Assembly: GCF_029504655.1 (NCBI RefSeq)
Contig: NZ_JAQFIL010000001.1
Location: forward strand, 6,267,001 to 6,331,000
DNA: 64,000 bases
Direction: 5' to 3'
Origin: Catalinimonas alkaloidigena
Lineage (GTDB): Bacteria > Bacteroidota > Bacteroidia > Cytophagales > Cyclobacteriaceae
Shown here: positions 27,120 to 37,200 of the stretch, piece by piece
Layout: every line of letters starts with the position of its first letter
Position numbering within the stretch: the stretch's first letter is position 1
Position numbers and translations under genes: made by a program
The notes under the pieces: generated by a model
What the model saw: only the letters and a program-made list of their open reading frames with translations
The model's database searches: none
What the model was told of the DNA's origin: nothing

Positions 27120-28175
27120 ATGAATACCACAAAAAAAATACTTATTACTGGTGGCGCGGGTTTCATCGGTTCCCATGTCGTCAGGTTGTTTGTCAACAAA
27201 TATCCTGAATATAGAATTTATAATCTGGATAAACTTACTTACGCAGGTAACCTGGAAAACCTGATGGATATAGAAGATAAGCCTAATTATACTTTTGTAC
27301 GTGGCGATATCAGCGATGCAGGTTTTATCAATAATTTTTTTGAAGAGACCAAATTTGATGCGGTAATCCACCTGGCAGCGGAATCGCATGTAGACCGCTC
27401 CATCAAAGACCCGATGGCTTTTATTACCACTAATGTAGTAGGAACTGTCAATCTGCTCAATGCTGCTAAAAACATCTGGAAAGATGATCTGGATAAGCAC
27501 CTTTTCTATCATATCTCAACAGATGAGGTATATGGTTCATTGGATAATGGAGGTTTTTTCGTAGAAGACACTTCTTATGACCCCAAGTCGCCTTACTCAG
27601 CCTCCAAAGCCAGTTCTGATCACTTCGTAAGAGCTTACCATAATACTTATAACATGCCAGTTATTGTAAGTAACTGCTCTAACAACTACGGCCCTTACCA
27701 TTTTCCTGAAAAGCTGATCCCGCTGTGTATCAATAATATTCAGAATAAGAAGCCCCTTCCTATTTATGGAAAAGGAGAAAACGTGCGTGACTGGCTGTAT
27801 GTGGAAGACCATGCCCGCGCTATTGATGTTATCTTTCATCAAGGAAAAGTGGGCGACACCTATAATATAGGAGGTTTCAATGAGTGGAAAAACATTGACA
27901 TCGTTCGCCTGCTCTGCAAAATCATGGACAAGAAACTAGGTAGAGAAGAAGGCGAATCTGAAAAGCTGATCACCTTTGTGAAAGACCGGGCCGGTCATGA
28001 TTTGCGTTATGCCATTGATGCCAGTAAACTGATGAACGAACTGGGCTGGGAGCCTTCCCTTCAGTTTGAAGAAGGGCTGGAAAAAACAGTAGACTGGTAT
28101 CTGGCCAATGAAAAATGGCTTCAGCATATCACATCCGGCGACTATAAACAATACTACGAAGAGCAGTATAAATAG
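27120..28175 (+). CDS. rfbB: dTDP-glucose 4,6-dehydratase
   Basis: A 351-residue short-chain dehydrogenase of the extended type. The NAD-binding motif GGAGFIGSHVVR lies at residues 11-22, the STDEVYGSL segment carries the Thr-Asp-Glu of the dehydratase site, and the YxxxK motif is in SPYSASKASSDHF. HLAAESHVDRSI and NVRDWLYVEDHARAI are further RmlB signatures. It converts dTDP-glucose to dTDP-4-keto-6-deoxyglucose, the branch point to rhamnose and other deoxysugars of surface polysaccharides. No rfbA, C or D is adjacent, so the gene is detached from its pathway cluster. A -7-like TACATTTG lies at 27087-27094, but without a matching -33 element. Confidence 0.95.
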   Translation: MNTTKKILITGGAGFIGSHVVRLFVNKYPEYRIYNLDKLTYAGNLENLMDIEDKPNYTFVRGDISDAGFINNFFEETKFDAVIHLAAESHVDRSIKDPMAFITTNVVGTVNLLNAAKNIWKDDLDKHLFYHISTDEVYGSLDNGGFFVEDTSYDPKSPYSASKASSDHFVRAYHNTYNMPVIVSNCSNNYGPYHFPEKLIPLCINNIQNKKPLPIYGKGENVRDWLYVEDHARAIDVIFHQGKVGDTYNIGGFNEWKNIDIVRLLCKIMDKKLGREEGESEKLITFVKDRAGHDLRYAIDASKLMNELGWEPSLQFEEGLEKTVDWYLANEKWLQHITSGDYKQYYEEQYK

Positions 28176-28194
28176 CCGCCTGATTTACTTCCCT

Positions 28195-28265
28195 AAAACA
28201 CGAGCTGTTCTGCCGGTTCGGCGTGCGATCACGTTTTTTATATTGATCAGAACAGTTCGTGTTTT
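28195..28265. repeat. long inverted repeat between rfbB and Uma2 remnant
   Basis: AAAACACGAGCTGTTCTG (28195-28212) and CAGAACAGTTCGTGTTTT (28248-28265) are complementary over 18 bp with one mismatch. The 35-bp loop has its own small hairpins, including CGTG-CGAT-CACG. It starts 20 bp after the rfbB stop and could terminate rfbB, or act as a structured leader of the decayed gene that begins 5 bp further on. Confidence 0.7.
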
Positions 28266-28270
28266 GTCTT

Positions 28271-28880
28271 ATGGAAACAGAAATACGGGATTACCTGGCT
28301 GCAGCACGTGAAAGTGAGGCTAAGCATAAGTGCATAGACGGAATCATTCTTTGTTACGAGCCAGCATATCCCTCCCCACCATTTGATCGCAATGATCTCA
28401 AATCTTGTCAGAACCTGTGCTTTCACTGCTCATTCCAATGACATCAAAGTTTGCCACAAAAAAAATGAAAGCTATTTCTATCCTGATGTGGTGGTTATTA
28501 AGAGAGACTAAGGCAACAAATAAGCATCAGGACGTAATGCCCCATCCTCACCTTACCGTAGAAGTTCTTTCAGACAGCACCGAAGGCTAGGACCGCCAGG
28601 CTACACTTCGGAGCGATAAATTGCAAGCCCGTCCCACCAATGAACACCTACAGTGCTATGTAATAGGCAATGTTTGATAAATAACTTTTAATGGAGAAGA
28701 TCTGCCAAATTTTAGGAATTTGGTATATGACATAGCCTAGTTTCGCAAGACAAACCATGGGTAGAAGTCTTTGCAAAAAACCCCGAATCTCAACTGTGGA
28801 GGTTAAGTGAAACTCAGGGACTTGAAAGCAACCTCAAACTGTCTGCTTTACATGCAGAACCTGCCCTTCCAGATAATTTG
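28271..28880 (+). pseudogene. decayed Uma2-family endonuclease (DUF820)
   Basis: Pieces of one Uma2-type protein lie in successive frames. From 28271: METEIRDYLAAARESEAKHK then CIDG, matching the family's N-terminal ExKHEYIDG. In another frame from 28395: ISNLVRTCAFTAHSNDIKV and SYFYPDVVVIKRD before a stop, the latter carrying the conserved YPDVVV strand. From about 28545: HLTVEVLSDSTEG then stop, the catalytic EVLSxST motif. From about 28738: LVSQDKPWVEVFAKNPESQL and the C-terminal LPDNL. At least three frameshifts or stops and an apparent insertion (about 28656-28735) make it non-functional. Uma2 proteins have a PD-(D/E)XK fold and are scattered, often multicopy genes of unclear role. The remaining 28176-28973 gap holds only the hairpin and the glyS promoter. 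Confidence 0.8.
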
Positions 28881-28936
28881 CCAATTAAAATTTCCTCGAA
28901 AGAAGTAATCATTCATAAAAAGCTTTTCCTTTAGTC

Positions 28937-28968
28937 TTGTAATTCCGCTGCATACTGCCCTATCTTTG
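28937..28968 (+). promoter_or_regulatory. Bacteroidota-type promoter of glyS
   Basis: TTG at 28937-28939 and TATCTTTG at 28961-28968 are 21 bp apart and match the -33/-7 consensus of the Bacteroidota primary sigma factor. The ATG is at 28974, five bases after the -7 box, so transcription would start at or next to the start codon. Confidence 0.65.
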
Positions 28969-28973
28969 CGCTT

Positions 28974-30485
28974 ATGGCAAAAGATAGCGCAGATAAAAGC
29001 AATGTAACACCGCAGGGCAGGGAAGCGGAAAGCTCCCTTAAGAAAGTAATTGCTCATGCGAAAGAATATGGATTTGTTTATCCTTCCAGTGAGATTTATG
29101 ACGGTTTACAGGCTGTATACGATTATGGTCCATTTGGGGTAGAGTTAAAAAATAACCTCAAGCAAGCCTGGTGGCAGGCCATGACCCGCCTTAACGATAA
29201 TATTGTAGGTCTGGATGCTGCCATCTTCATGCAGCCTCAGACCTGGAAGGCTTCAGGTCATGTAGACAGCTTTAACGATCCGATGATTGATAATAAAGAT
29301 TCCAAGAAGCGTTATCGTGCTGATAATCTGATTGAAGATTATGCGGCTCGCCTGGAAGCCGAAGGAGAGATCAAGACAGCCTATCTCTTGCTCAAAAAAA
29401 TGAACAGCCTGCTGGAGGCTGAGGATTTAGTGGGGCTTCGCGAACTGATCGTAGAATATGATATCCGCTGTCCTCTGTCCGATACGGCCAACTGGACTGA
29501 TGTGCGCCAGTTCAACCTGATGTTTTCTACCAAAGTAGGCTCAGTAACTGAAGACTCCAATACCATTTACCTACGGCCGGAAACTGCCCAGGGGATCTTT
29601 GTTAATTTTCTGAATGTGCAGAAAACTGCCCGGCAAAAAGTACCTTTCGGTATCGCACAGATTGGTAAGGCCTTCCGTAATGAGATTGTAGCCCGTCAGT
29701 TCATTTTCCGTATGCGGGAGTTTGAACAGATGGAAATGCAATTTTTTGTACGTCCCGGCGAAGAAATGCAGTGGTTTGACCACTGGAAGTCTATCCGTAT
29801 CAAATGGCATGAAGCACTGGGGCTTGAGCCTGAAAAGCTGCGCATACATGAGCATGAGAAACTTGCCCATTATGCTAATGCGGCTATAGATATTGAATAC
29901 CTCTTTCCTTTCGGTTTTAAAGAAGTAGAAGGGATCCATTCCCGTACGGATTTTGACCTGAAAAGTCATCAGGAGGTTTCTGGTAAAAAGATGCAGTACT
30001 TTGATCCGGAAGTAGGCAAAAACTACATTCCTTACGTGATAGAAACCTCTATCGGTGCCGATCGCCTCTTCCTGATGATGATGTGTGAAGCTTATACCGA
30101 GGATACCGGTGTAGACGCCAAAGGCAATGAAAAAACCAGAATCTATCTTAAAATACACCCTGCCTTAGCGCCGGTAAAAGCAGCCATACTTCCACTGGTT
30201 AAGAAAGATGGCCTGCCGGAAATCGCAACTTCTATCTACGAAGACCTGAAAATGGACCTCAAGGTTACCTATGACGAAAGTGCGGCCATTGGCAAGCGTT
30301 ATACCCGTCAGGACCTGATTGGTACGCCATTCTGTATCGCTGTAGACCATCAAAGCAAGGAAGACAATACGGTAACTATTCGTCACAGAGACAGTACCGA
30401 GCAGGAGCGTATTGCCATTCCTGAACTTAAAAGCAGGCTGCTGGAGGCGACCTCTATGAAACACATCTTTGAGAAACTAGCTTAG
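28974..30485 (+). CDS. glyS: glycyl-tRNA synthetase (alpha-2 type)
   Basis: A 503-residue class II synthetase of the dimeric, eukaryote-like type (GlyQS). The N-terminal EYGFVYPSSEIYDGLQAVYD and YGPFGVELKNNLKQAWW are diagnostic; motif 2 follows in AFRNEIVARQFIFRMREFEQ, and motif 3 in IGADRLFLMMMCEAY. The C-terminal anticodon domain (about 390-503) includes LAPVKAAILPLVKKDG. It charges tRNA-Gly. The start at 28974 is fixed because the next Met is beyond the conserved N-terminal motif. With the promoter at 28937-28968, the mRNA would be leaderless or nearly so. The next gene follows after 2 bp. Confidence 0.97.
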   Translation: MAKDSADKSNVTPQGREAESSLKKVIAHAKEYGFVYPSSEIYDGLQAVYDYGPFGVELKNNLKQAWWQAMTRLNDNIVGLDAAIFMQPQTWKASGHVDSFNDPMIDNKDSKKRYRADNLIEDYAARLEAEGEIKTAYLLLKKMNSLLEAEDLVGLRELIVEYDIRCPLSDTANWTDVRQFNLMFSTKVGSVTEDSNTIYLRPETAQGIFVNFLNVQKTARQKVPFGIAQIGKAFRNEIVARQFIFRMREFEQMEMQFFVRPGEEMQWFDHWKSIRIKWHEALGLEPEKLRIHEHEKLAHYANAAIDIEYLFPFGFKEVEGIHSRTDFDLKSHQEVSGKKMQYFDPEVGKNYIPYVIETSIGADRLFLMMMCEAYTEDTGVDAKGNEKTRIYLKIHPALAPVKAAILPLVKKDGLPEIATSIYEDLKMDLKVTYDESAAIGKRYTRQDLIGTPFCIAVDHQSKEDNTVTIRHRDSTEQERIAIPELKSRLLEATSMKHIFEKLA

Positions 30486-30487
30486 TT

Positions 30488-31309
30488 GTGAATGAACAGC
30501 AGCAAGAATTGATAGATCTTAATGCGTTTTTTATAGGTATGATCATAGCGCTCATTTTGGTGAGCGTTTACTTTTTGTACCAGTACATGAAATTTCGTAG
30601 AGCTGCATCATCCCAGGTGCCGGAAGATGAAATTCATAAGATACTCCTTCAAAACTTCGCCTATTACCAGGCCTTGGATGAGCAGAGTAAGCATAAATTT
30701 GTCCAAAGGGTACAGCTTTTTATTGCCCGCAAGACTTTCATTCCCCGGATGTTCAAAATTGTGACCTCAGAGATGAAAGTGTTGATCGCAGCATCAGCCG
30801 TACAGCTTACTTTTGGCTTACCGGATATCTGCCTGCAATTCTTCAAAAGAATTATCATTTATCCGGATTATTACTTTTCCACTGTCAACAACATGATGCA
30901 TAAAGGAGAAGTTAACCCCAAAGCGCAGGCAATCGTGTTCTCCTGGAAAAGTTTTCTGAAGGGCTATCAGGATCCGGACGATTCTTATAACCTAGGCTTA
31001 CACGAAATGGCACATGCACTGGAACTGGAGAACCTGATTGAGAATGAAGAGTATGATTTTCTGCATAAAGAAACCTGGGAAGCGTTTCAGGAGGAAGCCG
31101 CTAAGCTCAGTGAGCTCATCCGTGAAAATAAGCATGACTTTCTAAGAAGCTATGCGGCTACCAATGAAAAAGAATTTTTTGCCGTAGCCGTGGAAAATTT
31201 CTTTGAGCGCCCCCTAACATTCAAGCACAAAATTCCGCGATTATACAGTATATTGGTACTATTGTTGAACCAAGACCCTCTAAAAATAGTAGCTTATTCA
31301 GGTGAGTGA
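30488..31309 (+). CDS. MtfA-like zinc peptidase, membrane anchored
   Basis: A 273-residue protein with one N-terminal transmembrane helix (about residues 11-33) and a cytoplasmic domain of the MtfA/M90 family. The zinc motif HEMAH is at 172-176 within GLHEMAHALELEN, and a further conserved Glu lies in ATNEKEFFAVAVENFFERP. In E. coli, MtfA is a peptidase that binds the repressor Mlc and affects glucose uptake; the form here differs by the membrane anchor, and no Mlc-like partner is visible. It starts at a GTG 2 bp after glyS and is likely co-transcribed with it. The peptidase call is strong; the role is unknown. Confidence 0.88.
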   Translation: MNEQQQELIDLNAFFIGMIIALILVSVYFLYQYMKFRRAASSQVPEDEIHKILLQNFAYYQALDEQSKHKFVQRVQLFIARKTFIPRMFKIVTSEMKVLIAASAVQLTFGLPDICLQFFKRIIIYPDYYFSTVNNMMHKGEVNPKAQAIVFSWKSFLKGYQDPDDSYNLGLHEMAHALELENLIENEEYDFLHKETWEAFQEEAAKLSELIRENKHDFLRSYAATNEKEFFAVAVENFFERPLTFKHKIPRLYSILVLLLNQDPLKIVAYSGE

Positions 31310-31509
31310 ATGCTTTGTCTGCCAACTGGTACAAATATATTTACTCAAATCAATAGAACTATTTGAAAATCAATAACATTTGCTTTACATATTCTATTTA
31401 TTTGTATAGAAACAGAGCTTATTGGATTTTCTCTATTAATTGCATTTTTTCTTAGTTGTTTTTTGCATTCTTCTATTAAATACAGATTTACCCGCTTAGT
31501 ATTGCTTTC

Positions 31510-34017
31510 ATGTGGATTAAACTAGCCCATACAATCATCAGATATCGCTTTTGGCTGATGATTATTCTGGCCATTATTACAGCATTTATGGCCTATAAAG
31601 CCCAGGAACTGGAAGTGAGTTATGATTATGTAGAAGCCGTACCTTCTTCTGATCCTGATATGGTTTACTACGATCAGTTCAAAGAACAATTCGGAGAAGA
31701 CGCCAACGTATTGGCAATTGGCCTCAGAGATAGCGCCCTTTATCAGGTAGAAAATTTCCAGAAGTATAAATATTTCAGCGAAGAAGTTACCAAGCTGGAG
31801 GGAGTAAAATATGCACTCTCACTCCCCAGCATGCAAAAGCTGGTAAAAAATACCGAAAGCAAGCAGTTTGAATTAGCCCCGGTCTTTGTGGAAATTCCCA
31901 ATGATCAGGCTGGCCTGGATACGCTCTTACAACAGGCGAACGACCAAAAGTTTTATAGTGGTCAGCTCATCAATGAAGAGAATGGCGCTACTTTCATGTT
32001 GATCGCTATAGAAAAAAAAACGCTCAACTCAGACAAGCGGCAACAACTTATACTGGACATCCAACAATTAGGGGAAAGCTTTTCAGAAATTACAGGCATT
32101 GAACTCCACTATGCAGGGATTCCTTTTGTACGCACCATTATGAATGCCAAGGTACAGTCTGAGTTACAGATTTTCTTAATTCTTTCGGTCCTCGTAACCG
32201 CATGTATACTCTTGCTTTTCTTTCGCTCATGGGATGCGGTAATTTTTCCGCTGATCATCATCGGCATTATGGTAGTCTGGTCTATGGGTACGCTAGCCCT
32301 TTTTAATTACGATATTACAGTACTTTCCGGCCTTCTGCCGCCTATCATTGTAGTCATCGGGATACCGAATAGTGTCTACCTGCTCAACAAGTACCATCAG
32401 GAATACAACCGGCATGGCGATAAGATCAAAGCCCTCACCAATATCATAGAAAAGATTGGCTTGGCAACCCTCATTACCAATGTGACTACTGCTATCGGTT
32501 TTCTGGTGTTGATCTTTACCGAAATTGCCATTCTTGAGGAATTCGGCCTGGTAGCGGGGCTTAATATTCTGGCTACTTTTATTGTCAGCATCATTCTCAT
32601 TCCTGCTGTATTCTCATACTTGCCTCCACCGAGTTCCCGGCAGCTAAAGCACTTACGCTTCAGAATGATAGATAGAGTACTTACCCTTCTGGACTTACTG
32701 GTGCACCGACATAAATACCGTGTGATGATGGGCGCAATAGCTGTAGTCGCTGTTTTTGCATTTGGCATGTTTAAGATAGAAGCGGTTTCTTTTCTGGTAG
32801 ATGATGTTCCCAATGACAGTGAACTCAAACGCGACCTGGCATTTTTTGAAGATAACTTCACCGGCATCATGCCCCTGGAAGTAGTCATAGACACCCAGCA
32901 GAAAAGAGCCATTACCCGGGTCCCTACCCTCCAAAAAGTAGATAATTTCCAGCAATACCTGGCAGAGCAGCCTGAGATCTCAGAGCCTATCTCAATAGTG
33001 GGCTTTATCAAAGCGGCCCGACAGGCATTCTATAACAACAGCCCGGCCTTTTATGCTTTGCCAGACAATCGGGATAAGGCCTTTGTTTTCCGTTATTTAC
33101 AAAATTCGCAGGCCCAAGGGCTCATTTCCGATGAAGAAACAGACGAAAATAATGAAGCAGCTCAGATGGACCTGCTTAGTAACTTCAGCGACAGCACCGG
33201 GCAGCAAATTCGCATCTCACTTAAAATTGCCGATATAGGCTCCAATGAGATCAAAACGCTGATTAATGAGAAAATACGCCCCAAGGCAGAGGAGATCTTT
33301 GACAGTGAAGAAACAAAGATCAACATCACCGGAGCAAGTCTGCTGTTTACCAAAGGGAATGAGTTCTTGATTGACAACCTGCTGGTCAGTCTCTTGCTGG
33401 CATTCTGCCTGATTGCGCTGATCATGGCCATGCTCTTTGGCAGTTTCCGTATGATACTTATTTCATTAGTACCTAATCTTATCCCGCTCATTATCACAGC
33501 GGGCATTATGGGCTTTGTAGGCATACCACTCAAGCCCAGCACAGCCATTATTTTCAGTATAGTATTCGGGATATCAGTAGATGATTCTATTCACTTTCTG
33601 GCCAAATACCGGCAGGAGCTTAAGCTGCACAAAGCTTTTGTGCCTATTGCCATCAGCAAAAGTTTGCGCGAAACCGGCACCAGTATGATTTATACTTCTA
33701 CGATTCTTTTCTTTGGTTTTATCATTTTTGCTGGTTCTAGTTTTGGCGGTACTATGTATCTGGGAATCCTTACGTCGCTCACCCTACTCATTGCTATGTT
33801 TACCAACCTTACCATACTTCCTGCCCTACTGATGGCTTTTGATAATGGCAAAGGTCTGGTGAAAAAGCATGATCAGGAGATTTTCCATTTGATTGAACAC
33901 TATGATGAGTTTTACCAAGAAGATGAAGATGAGGAAATAGATCTGGAGAAAATAGAGCGTCCTAATGGTAGCGGGCAAAATGAAGAGGTGAGCAACGAAA
34001 ACCGAAGAGAGAATTGA
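31510..34017 (+). CDS. RND/MMPL-family membrane exporter
   Basis: An 835-residue protein with the two-fold repeat of the RND superfamily: a first helix at about 13-30, a soluble loop (about 35-215), a five-helix block (about 218-370), a helix near 400, a second loop, and a final five-helix block (about 620-780). PLIIIGIMVVWSMGTLALFN and VFGISVDDSIHFLAKYRQEL are typical sterol-sensing/MMPL segments; the latter holds Asp residues in the place of the proton relay. The C-terminal tail is very acidic (YQEDEDEEIDLEKIE). It probably exports lipids or hopanoids by proton antiport. No membrane fusion protein or outer-membrane channel is adjacent. Confidence 0.88.
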   Translation: MWIKLAHTIIRYRFWLMIILAIITAFMAYKAQELEVSYDYVEAVPSSDPDMVYYDQFKEQFGEDANVLAIGLRDSALYQVENFQKYKYFSEEVTKLEGVKYALSLPSMQKLVKNTESKQFELAPVFVEIPNDQAGLDTLLQQANDQKFYSGQLINEENGATFMLIAIEKKTLNSDKRQQLILDIQQLGESFSEITGIELHYAGIPFVRTIMNAKVQSELQIFLILSVLVTACILLLFFRSWDAVIFPLIIIGIMVVWSMGTLALFNYDITVLSGLLPPIIVVIGIPNSVYLLNKYHQEYNRHGDKIKALTNIIEKIGLATLITNVTTAIGFLVLIFTEIAILEEFGLVAGLNILATFIVSIILIPAVFSYLPPPSSRQLKHLRFRMIDRVLTLLDLLVHRHKYRVMMGAIAVVAVFAFGMFKIEAVSFLVDDVPNDSELKRDLAFFEDNFTGIMPLEVVIDTQQKRAITRVPTLQKVDNFQQYLAEQPEISEPISIVGFIKAARQAFYNNSPAFYALPDNRDKAFVFRYLQNSQAQGLISDEETDENNEAAQMDLLSNFSDSTGQQIRISLKIADIGSNEIKTLINEKIRPKAEEIFDSEETKINITGASLLFTKGNEFLIDNLLVSLLLAFCLIALIMAMLFGSFRMILISLVPNLIPLIITAGIMGFVGIPLKPSTAIIFSIVFGISVDDSIHFLAKYRQELKLHKAFVPIAISKSLRETGTSMIYTSTILFFGFIIFAGSSFGGTMYLGILTSLTLLIAMFTNLTILPALLMAFDNGKGLVKKHDQEIFHLIEHYDEFYQEDEDEEIDLEKIERPNGSGQNEEVSNENRREN

Positions 34018-34181
34018 CCAAAAACTAATAAGTTCACCCTGATAGCTATTCAGTAAAGTGTAATCAATACCTGTGCTCAGCACTATGTATCATCTTCACT
34101 CAATCTTTTGGCATCAGGCCAACGCATAACCGCTGTCTTCCGTAAATCTTTTCGATAAAATGCTTGTTATATCAATTCATA

Positions 34182-34213
34182 TTGCATAAAAAAGGAATCA
34201 AATGATAACTTTG
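34182..34213 (+). promoter_or_regulatory. Bacteroidota-type promoter of ileS
   Basis: TTG at 34182-34184, 21 bp, then TAACTTTG at 34206-34213 match the -33/-7 consensus. The GTG start of ileS lies 44 bp after the -7 box, giving a leader of roughly 35-40 nt. Confidence 0.6.
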
Positions 34214-34257
34214 CGGAATGCCGCCCAGCGGAATTATTCGAAAAAGAAAGGAATACA

Positions 34258-37200
34258 GTGAATGCACAGCGTGTGAAATATCCAGAATATAAGAATCCTG
34301 ATTACGCTCAGATAGCAGAAGAAGCACTTGCCTACTGGCAGGAACAGAAGGTTTTTCAGCAATCCATAGATAGCCGTGAGGGCAAACCTACCTTCACTTT
34401 TTATGAAGGACCACCCTCGGCCAATGGTACACCCGGCATACACCATGTGATGGCCCGTACCATTAAAGATATTTTCTGCCGCTTCAAGACTTTACAGGGA
34501 TTTCAGGTAAAACGTAAGGGAGGATGGGATACCCACGGTCTGCCGGTAGAGTTGCAGGTAGAAAAGGAACTGGGCATCACCAAAGATGATATCGGTCGGA
34601 AGATTTCTGTAGAAGAATACAATCAGCGCTGCCGTGAGGCGGTAATGAAGTACAAAAGCCAGTGGGATGACCTTACCCAGAAAATGGGCTATTGGGTAGA
34701 CCTGGATGAGCCATATATCACTTTTGAGAAGGATTATATGGAAACGCTCTGGCACCTGCTCAAAAAGTTTTATGACAAAGGGCTGCTGTACAAAGGTTAT
34801 ACCATACAACCTTACTCTCCCGCAGCGGGAACAGGACTGAGCTCACACGAGCTTAACCAGCCTGGTTGCTATCGGGATATAAAAGATACTTCTCTTACTG
34901 GTCAGTTTAAGATCAAAGGTACAGAGAATGATTATCTGCTGGCCTGGACGACCACGCCCTGGACACTTCCGGCTAACTCAGGCATTGCCGTAGGAGAAAA
35001 GATTGAGTATGTAAAAGTAAAAACATTCAATCCCTATACCTTTCTTCCGGTCAATGTGATACTGGCCAAAGACAGGATCAGTACTTATTTCAACCCTAAA
35101 GCCAAGGACCTCAAAGTCGAGGACTATAAGCCGGGAAATAAATTAATCCCTTATGAGATTATAGATACTTTTCCCGGGAAAAAACTGGTAGGCATTCAAT
35201 ATGAGCAGTTGATGCCTTATGTCCCGCTGCCCGACCCTGCTTTTACCGTGATTGCCGGAGATTTTGTCACTACCGAAGATGGTTCCGGGCTGGTGCACCT
35301 TGCCAAGACTTTTGGTGCGGACGACTTCCGGACGCTGGAGCAGCATGGCATACCCGGTGTGATGGTGAAAGATGACAATGGTAATGATGTGCCTATCGTC
35401 AACAAAAAAGGACGTTTTGTGGCCGAAATCACCGACTTTGCCGATATGCCGGTAAAGAATTATGATGACGAGGACGAGGATGATCCTGACTACAAATCTA
35501 CTGATGTCAAAATCGCCATCAAGCTGAAGGAAGAGAATAAGGCTTTCAAGGTGGAGAAATACGTTCACTCCTACCCGCACTGCTGGCGTACGGATAAGCC
35601 GGTGCTTTACTATCCACTGGACTCATGGTTTATCAGAACCACTGAGTTGAAAGATCAGCTCATTGCCCTGAACAAAACAATCAATTGGAAGCCGGAATCT
35701 ACCGGCACAGGACGTTTCGGTAACTGGCTGGAAAACCTGGTAGACTGGAACCTGAGTCGCTCACGTTACTGGGGGACACCTCTACCCATTTGGCGTAGCG
35801 AAGATGGAACAGAAGAAAAGTGCATAGGCTCAGTAGTTGAATTGAAGGAAGAAGTGGAAAAAGCCAATGCTGCTTTTGCTGATGATATAAAACTGGTAGA
35901 GAAAAATAATGAGGCACTGATCAAAGAAGATCTGCACCGTCCTTATGTGGACCATATAGTGTTGGTGAGCGAAAAAGGAGCAAAGTTGTACCGTGAAGCA
36001 GACCTGATAGATGTCTGGTTTGACTCCGGAGCCATGCCGTACGCGCAGTGGCACTACCCTTTTGAGAATCAGGAGGTGTATAAAGCTAACTATCCGGCTG
36101 ATTTCATCTCTGAAGGTGTAGACCAAACCCGTGGCTGGTTTTTTACCCTACATGCCATTGCCGGGATGCTCTTTGACAGTGTGGCTTTCAAAAATGTAGT
36201 CTCTACCGGGCTGGTGCTAGACAAGAACGGCAACAAAATGTCTAAGCGACTGGGCAATGCCATAGACCCCTTCATGACGCTGAAAACTTATGGACCGGAT
36301 GCCACACGCTGGTACATGATTGCCAATGCTAACCCCTGGGACAATCTGCGCTTTGACCTGGAAGGCGTAAAGGAAGTACAACGCCGTTTCTTCGGTACTT
36401 TGCAGAATACTTACTCTTTCTTTGCATTATACGCTAACCTGGATGGTTTTACTTATGCTGAAGAAGATGTTCCGCTTATAGAGAGAACTGAAAGTGACCG
36501 CTGGATACTTTCCAAGCTCAACAGCATGGTGAAACAGGTAGAAGCAGCTTATGATGAGTACGAACCGACTCGTGCCACCCGCATGATCCAGGACTTTACT
36601 ATTGATGATCTGAGTAACTGGTATGTGAGGCTTAACCGTAAGCGTTTCTGGCAGGGAGAGTATGGCAGAGACAAGCAAGCGGCCTACCAGACACTTTACA
36701 CCTGTCTGATAACGATCGCTAAACTTGCTTCGCCTGTAGCGCCTTTTTATACTGAAAGGTTATTTAAAGACTTAAATAATATCACTAAGAAAGAAGCGGT
36801 AGATTCTATTCATCTGACGGATTTTCCTCAAGTAGATGAAAAATACGTAGATACTGAACTGGAAGCCAGAATGCAGATGGCCCAGACCACTTCTTCATTG
36901 GTGCATTCATTACGCAAGCAGCATACGATCAAGGTACGTCAGCCGTTATCTAAAATACTGGTTCCGGTATTGAGCAAAGAGTTCCAGGACAGGCTAAGTT
37001 CTATGGAAAAATTGATCCTGTCTGAGGTAAATGTAAAAGACATAGAGTATATTGATGATGCCTCAGGTGTGTTGGTCAAGAAAATAAAACCAAATTTTCG
37101 TAAACTGGGTAAACAATACGGGCCTAAGATGAAGGAGATCAGTGCTGCGGTAGCTCAAATGGGACAGGAGGAAATTAATCAGCTAGAAAGAGAAAATTAT

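Noticed and set aside
32397..33011. 204-codon open frame antisense to the RND exporter gene
   Set aside because: It lies wholly within a strongly supported membrane protein gene, is rich in Ser/Arg/Thr in the manner of antisense shadows, and has no domain or promoter.
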